Source: a virus
Virus record (IMG/VR): IMGVR_UViG_3300021185_000914
Span: 1 to 22,619 of that record
Strand: one strand, 5' to 3'
DNA length: 22,619 bases
How positions within the stretch are numbered: position 1 is the stretch's first letter; the number at the start of each line of letters is the position of its first letter. Below are positions 19,868 through 22,619 of the stretch, in pieces. Made by a program: the position numbers and the translations under genes. The notes beneath the pieces are model-generated. The model worked only from the letters and a program-made list of their open reading frames with translations, ran no database searches and was not told the origin of the DNA.

Positions 19868-19889
19868 TAGATTTTCTCCTAGTTAAAAA

Positions 19890-20225
19890 CTACCACGGAA
19901 CACCCGCAGCAGTGACAGGGTTGACCTGCAAATCAATGTTTGATTGCAGACTTGCTTCAGTAGCGTCTTTGTCTACTGAGTCGTACACCCACCCAAGAAC
20001 AATCTCTTGAGTAAGATCAGCATAGGGTACATAACCTTCTGCTGAGGGTTCAGGGTTGAAGCCACAAGTGCCGTAAGTAGACGCAGTGTAAGTTACAGCA
20101 TCGTCTCCTTCGCCAGTTGTTTCTTCAGCGTTTACTCTCCAGTGTGCGACTATGACAGCGCCATCCATATCAGAAGGCTGTAGGTCGTACTCTAAAGTTT
20201 GAATAGTCCAATTAAAAGTTGTCAT
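19890..20225 (-). CDS. DUF7936-like virion-associated protein
   Basis: A 111-aa beta-rich protein: FNWTIQTLEYDL, VIVAHWRVNAEE, YTASTYGTCGF, FVPYADL-like and the end IDLQVNPVTAAGVPW. This pattern (W-x-I, VxxxHW, YGT, TxxxVxxWV, final NPVxxxxxPW) is shared by a family abundant in marine phages, usually near tail fibre genes. The function is not known; a small virion or fibre-associated protein is likely. The GGAG ribosome-binding site is about 6 bases before the ATG. It follows the chaperone-like gene after 3 bases. Confidence 0.7.
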   Translation of the reverse strand: MTTFNWTIQTLEYDLQPSDMDGAVIVAHWRVNAEETTGEGDDAVTYTASTYGTCGFNPEPSAEGYVPYADLTQEIVLGWVYDSVDKDATEASLQSNIDLQVNPVTAAGVPW

Positions 20226-20228
20226 GTG

Positions 20229-20522
20229 TTACTCCGGTTTAGTAGGCCAATCTGTTTCTGTTAAGTTTGGAAAGTTAGCGTGAGTAGGTATATCTCGCAG
20301 TGCTTGGCGGTATGTCGCCCATGCTTCTTTATTAGGACTAGTATAGTCCGGCATTTGAGTCCAATCTGACTCTGTTAGTTTAGCGTCTCGCTCTGTGCGA
20401 ATCTCAGCAGCAGCGCGGTCATTAGCACCTGCTGCGTACTCAGCTTCCATTGCGTCCCATTCTGCTTCTTCTTCAGGAGTAAACGAAACAGTGCCTTCTG
20501 GTGTTGCTTTATAACGTGTCAT
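20229..20522 (-). CDS. Phage tail assembly chaperone-like protein
   Basis: A 97-aa protein with an acidic N-terminal helical part (FTPEEEAEWDAMEAEYA), then a conserved C-terminal motif: ERDAKLTESDWTQMPDY, WATYRQALRDIPTHANFP and DWPTKPE. The sequence R-x3-L-x3-DWTQ-x-PD...YRQALRDI....WP..P is the signature of the phage tail assembly chaperone family (PF16778-like) usually found beside fibre genes. It may help fold or attach the fibre encoded just upstream. AGGAG lies upstream of the ATG. Confidence 0.85.
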   Translation of the reverse strand: MTRYKATPEGTVSFTPEEEAEWDAMEAEYAAGANDRAAAEIRTERDAKLTESDWTQMPDYTSPNKEAWATYRQALRDIPTHANFPNLTETDWPTKPE

Positions 20523-20531
20523 TGTTTGCTC

Positions 20532-22619
20532 CTATGATTTTTTGTAGCCATACAATAATACTTCTCCGGCAGTTGCCAATGCGCTATTACTACCGAAAAT
20601 CTGTATTCCGGTAATGTTACCGGCCGCAGGGTTGTATCCTGCTAATATTGCATTTACGCCAGAACCAACCGAAGAAACATTAAATACCGGTGAATTTGCG
20701 TTGTTAATTTCTATACGTCCGCCCGACCCTCCCCAAGAGGATTCATATTGCGAAATAAATCTAAATTCAGTTTGACTAAACAGTGAGCCACTCCTATGGT
20801 AAAAAGAATAGCCAGAAGTAACTAAAGTTCCTCCTTTATAAACCCTCATGTAAATATCTCTATTAGCATTTAAAACTAAATTACTAAAGAAAATAACATA
20901 ATTATCATAAGTAGAAGAAAATCCGCTTGTTATGTCTATTGTGCTGACAGAGCTTGTAATAGTAGTAGTAGAGATAAGCTCCAAAGCACCACCACCACCA
21001 ACACCAGTAAGCCCTGAGCCATCACCTACGAATGCATTAGCATTTACAGTGCCAGAGAAATGAGCGTCTTTGAACTTGTAGGATGAAGAACCTATGTCTG
21101 TTATCCCATTTACGCCAGTATTGTTTTTATAAGGTCTAATTGTGTTAGTAGCAAACCAAAGACCTGAACGGTTATTGCCTTCAATAAACATTTCGGAGGA
21201 GTTAGCACTACCAATAGTGCCTACTTCAGTGCTATTTGCGCGTAAGCTAATTATGTCACCAGTAGTGTTTAGCCTATTTAGCAGTAACGCTCTAGAACCA
21301 TTAGAAATATGAGCCGCGTAATCTCCTTGCTGATCTGACAAAAATAGATGACCTACTGTAGATAAACTTGCAACAGACTGACCAACAAGTAGGTTGCCAT
21401 AGGCATCAATTCTAACTCGCTCTGAGCCGTTTGTGGTGTCTCCTGTTGTAAAGGTAATAATTCCACTTCGACCGCCTGACTGTCCCCACGAGCTGAGATT
21501 AAGATTTAAAGGCGAACCTGAAGCACTTATACCTGACCCAAAAAGTGTATTGCTGCCTGTTGTGTTAAGGTCTAACTGATATTGTGGAGCTGTGTTTCCA
21601 ATACCAACATTGCCTGATGAGTCAAGCGTCATTCTCTTGTTGCCAGTACCATCAGAGGCGCTAACCATAAACTCTAACGATCCAACCGTTCCTGTATCAA
21701 TGCCATATGATCGTATTTGTGATTTGCTAGAGCCTTCATGACCTAATACTAAAGTAGCGGCTGAGTGGGCTATGTTTTGGGCTGTAAATCGTCCGACTCC
21801 GACATTGGCTGTGCCTGATAAGTACAAGCTGTTGAACCTTGCTCCGGTATTTCCTAAATTAACTCCGGCGTCACGAATAGCAAGATTGCTTGGGTTCATT
21901 GGGTAAATTGAAGAATTGCCAGATATAAAACTTAAACCTATATTTGAGCTGCCAACAAAAAGATTGTTAGTAAAAGCAGTACCAATACTACCTACGGTTG
22001 TGCCGCCTTTGCGGAACTGCGCTATCGTGCCATCACTGGCTGTACGGTTTAGAACTAACGAAGTACCCGAAGAGCTATGGTGCGTTTGTCCACTTGACTG
22101 AAGCGAAGAACCTGTAGTTGTGCCAAAAGAAACGTCAGGGTTCGTAGTACCCACCAACAGGTTGCCAGAAGTGTCAACGCGGAAACGCTCCGAGCCGTTA
22201 ACGCCGAATAAAAATGGATCGTTTGTTTGCGTCCATAAAAACGCGCTACCAGTTGAGCTACTAGCCAATCTAACTTCTGTGTTGCTAGTTGTGTTATTTA
22301 TTTTTATCTGTTGTGTGCCACTGTTTTCTATAGTTAGCGAATGCGTAGGACTCGTAGTGCCAATACCGACATTGCCACTGGAGTCTATGCGCATGCGTTC
22401 TGTGCCGCTAGACGCAAAACTCATATAGTCTGTGTTGTGGTTATATTGTACATAACCACGATACCTAGCATCACCAGTTGTGCCGTCTGCAAATGCTAGA
22501 TAAGCTGTGTTGCTTGTTGCCGTTGACGCAATGGTTATACCGCCTTCAGTAGGGGCAGAAACAACTAAATTATCAGCATAATAATTTGTAGGACTACTAG
22601 TACCAATACCAACATTGCC
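20532..22619 (-). CDS. Large repeat-rich tail fibre protein (5' partial)
   Basis: The frame is open to the right edge: the 65 codons between 22619 and the first ATG at 22424 continue in phase and include another GNVGIGT repeat, so the gene starts beyond the window and at least 695 codons are present. The shaft has repeated units of the form RMRIDSSGNVGIGTT or RFRVDTSGNLLVGTT spaced by variable beta-rich segments, typical of trimeric tail fibres. Near the C-terminus is NANAFVGDGSGLTG, then a Gly-rich hinge and a C-terminal beta-rich domain (LELISTTTITSSVSTIDITS to VLLYGYKKS), the likely receptor-binding tip. No S74 autocleaving chaperone domain is visible; the next gene may supply the chaperone. 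Confidence 0.85.
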   Translation of the reverse strand, partial: GNVGIGTSSPTNYYADNLVVSAPTEGGITIASTATSNTAYLAFADGTTGDARYRGYVQYNHNTDYMSFASSGTERMRIDSSGNVGIGTTSPTHSLTIENSGTQQIKINNTTSNTEVRLASSSTGSAFLWTQTNDPFLFGVNGSERFRVDTSGNLLVGTTNPDVSFGTTTGSSLQSSGQTHHSSSGTSLVLNRTASDGTIAQFRKGGTTVGSIGTAFTNNLFVGSSNIGLSFISGNSSIYPMNPSNLAIRDAGVNLGNTGARFNSLYLSGTANVGVGRFTAQNIAHSAATLVLGHEGSSKSQIRSYGIDTGTVGSLEFMVSASDGTGNKRMTLDSSGNVGIGNTAPQYQLDLNTTGSNTLFGSGISASGSPLNLNLSSWGQSGGRSGIITFTTGDTTNGSERVRIDAYGNLLVGQSVASLSTVGHLFLSDQQGDYAAHISNGSRALLLNRLNTTGDIISLRANSTEVGTIGSANSSEMFIEGNNRSGLWFATNTIRPYKNNTGVNGITDIGSSSYKFKDAHFSGTVNANAFVGDGSGLTGVGGGGALELISTTTITSSVSTIDITSGFSSTYDNYVIFFSNLVLNANRDIYMRVYKGGTLVTSGYSFYHRSGSLFSQTEFRFISQYESSWGGSGGRIEINNANSPVFNVSSVGSGVNAILAGYNPAAGNITGIQIFGSNSALATAGEVLLYGYKKS

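Noticed and set aside
1-22619. Temperate phage or prophage with attachment sites
   Set aside because: No integrase, excisionase, att-like direct repeat or tRNA is visible. A lone HTH protein is not enough, and the rest of the genome is not seen.
1-22619. tRNA genes
   Set aside because: No cloverleaf-like segment stood out in the short intergenic gaps, all of which are under about 110 bases.

Overview
The window is part of a tailed-bacteriophage genome. It is AT-rich and densely packed, and most neighbouring genes overlap by 1-30 bases (many ATGA or TAATG junctions). I see no integrase, excisionase, tRNA, rRNA, insertion sequence or CRISPR array. The proteins resemble those of marine phages of Gram-negative bacteria: a family A DNA polymerase, a primase/SF3 helicase, DUF6447- and DUF7936-like proteins, a GTA-type holin and GNVGIGT-repeat fibres. 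A CsrA-like gene and a possible SutA-like gene point to a gammaproteobacterial host, but this is inference. Both edges cut through genes, and the head genes, terminase and any lysogeny genes lie outside, so lifestyle cannot be settled.

Layout. Bases 1-12169 carry plus-strand genes: a cut VWA/DUF2201-like protein, a SleB-type cell-wall hydrolase, a small SutA-like protein, a staphylococcal-nuclease-fold nuclease, a membrane protein, a DUF5664 (MazZ-related) nucleotide pyrophosphohydrolase-like protein, an unknown protein, DNA polymerase, CsrA, primase-helicase and a Cas4/RecB-like nuclease. An intrinsic terminator follows at 8064-8092. A second block then holds small overlapping ORFs, a Cys-rich DUF7227-like protein, an SNF2-type helicase, a coiled-coil protein, a putative ssDNA-binding protein, a small PD-(D/E)XK nuclease and an XRE-type HTH protein. 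Bases 12166-22619 carry minus-strand genes. Read in their own direction from the right edge, they are: a large repeat-rich fibre, a tail assembly chaperone-like protein, small virion/marine-phage proteins, a membrane/lysis cluster (two membrane-anchored proteins, a class 3 lipase, a lipoprotein and a holin), a tail hub-like protein, a 948-aa central fibre with eight 42-residue repeats, and three small proteins. The two convergent units meet at a bidirectional hairpin terminator (12155-12187).

How it works together. The plus-strand genes form the DNA metabolism module: nucleotide-pool control, priming, unwinding, synthesis, ssDNA binding and nucleases. The minus-strand genes form the tail and lysis module.

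The most striking point is a possible self-contained translational control circuit. The csrA-like gene is fused by a one-base overlap to the end of the polymerase gene. The ribosome-binding sites of the polymerase (TTG start) and of the primase-helicase each sit in the hexanucleotide loop of a predicted hairpin that shows GGA, the form of site CsrA proteins recognise. A weaker third example precedes the Cas4-like nuclease. I read this as a phage-encoded CsrA regulating the phage's own replication genes. The complementarity is visible in the sequence; the regulation is inference.
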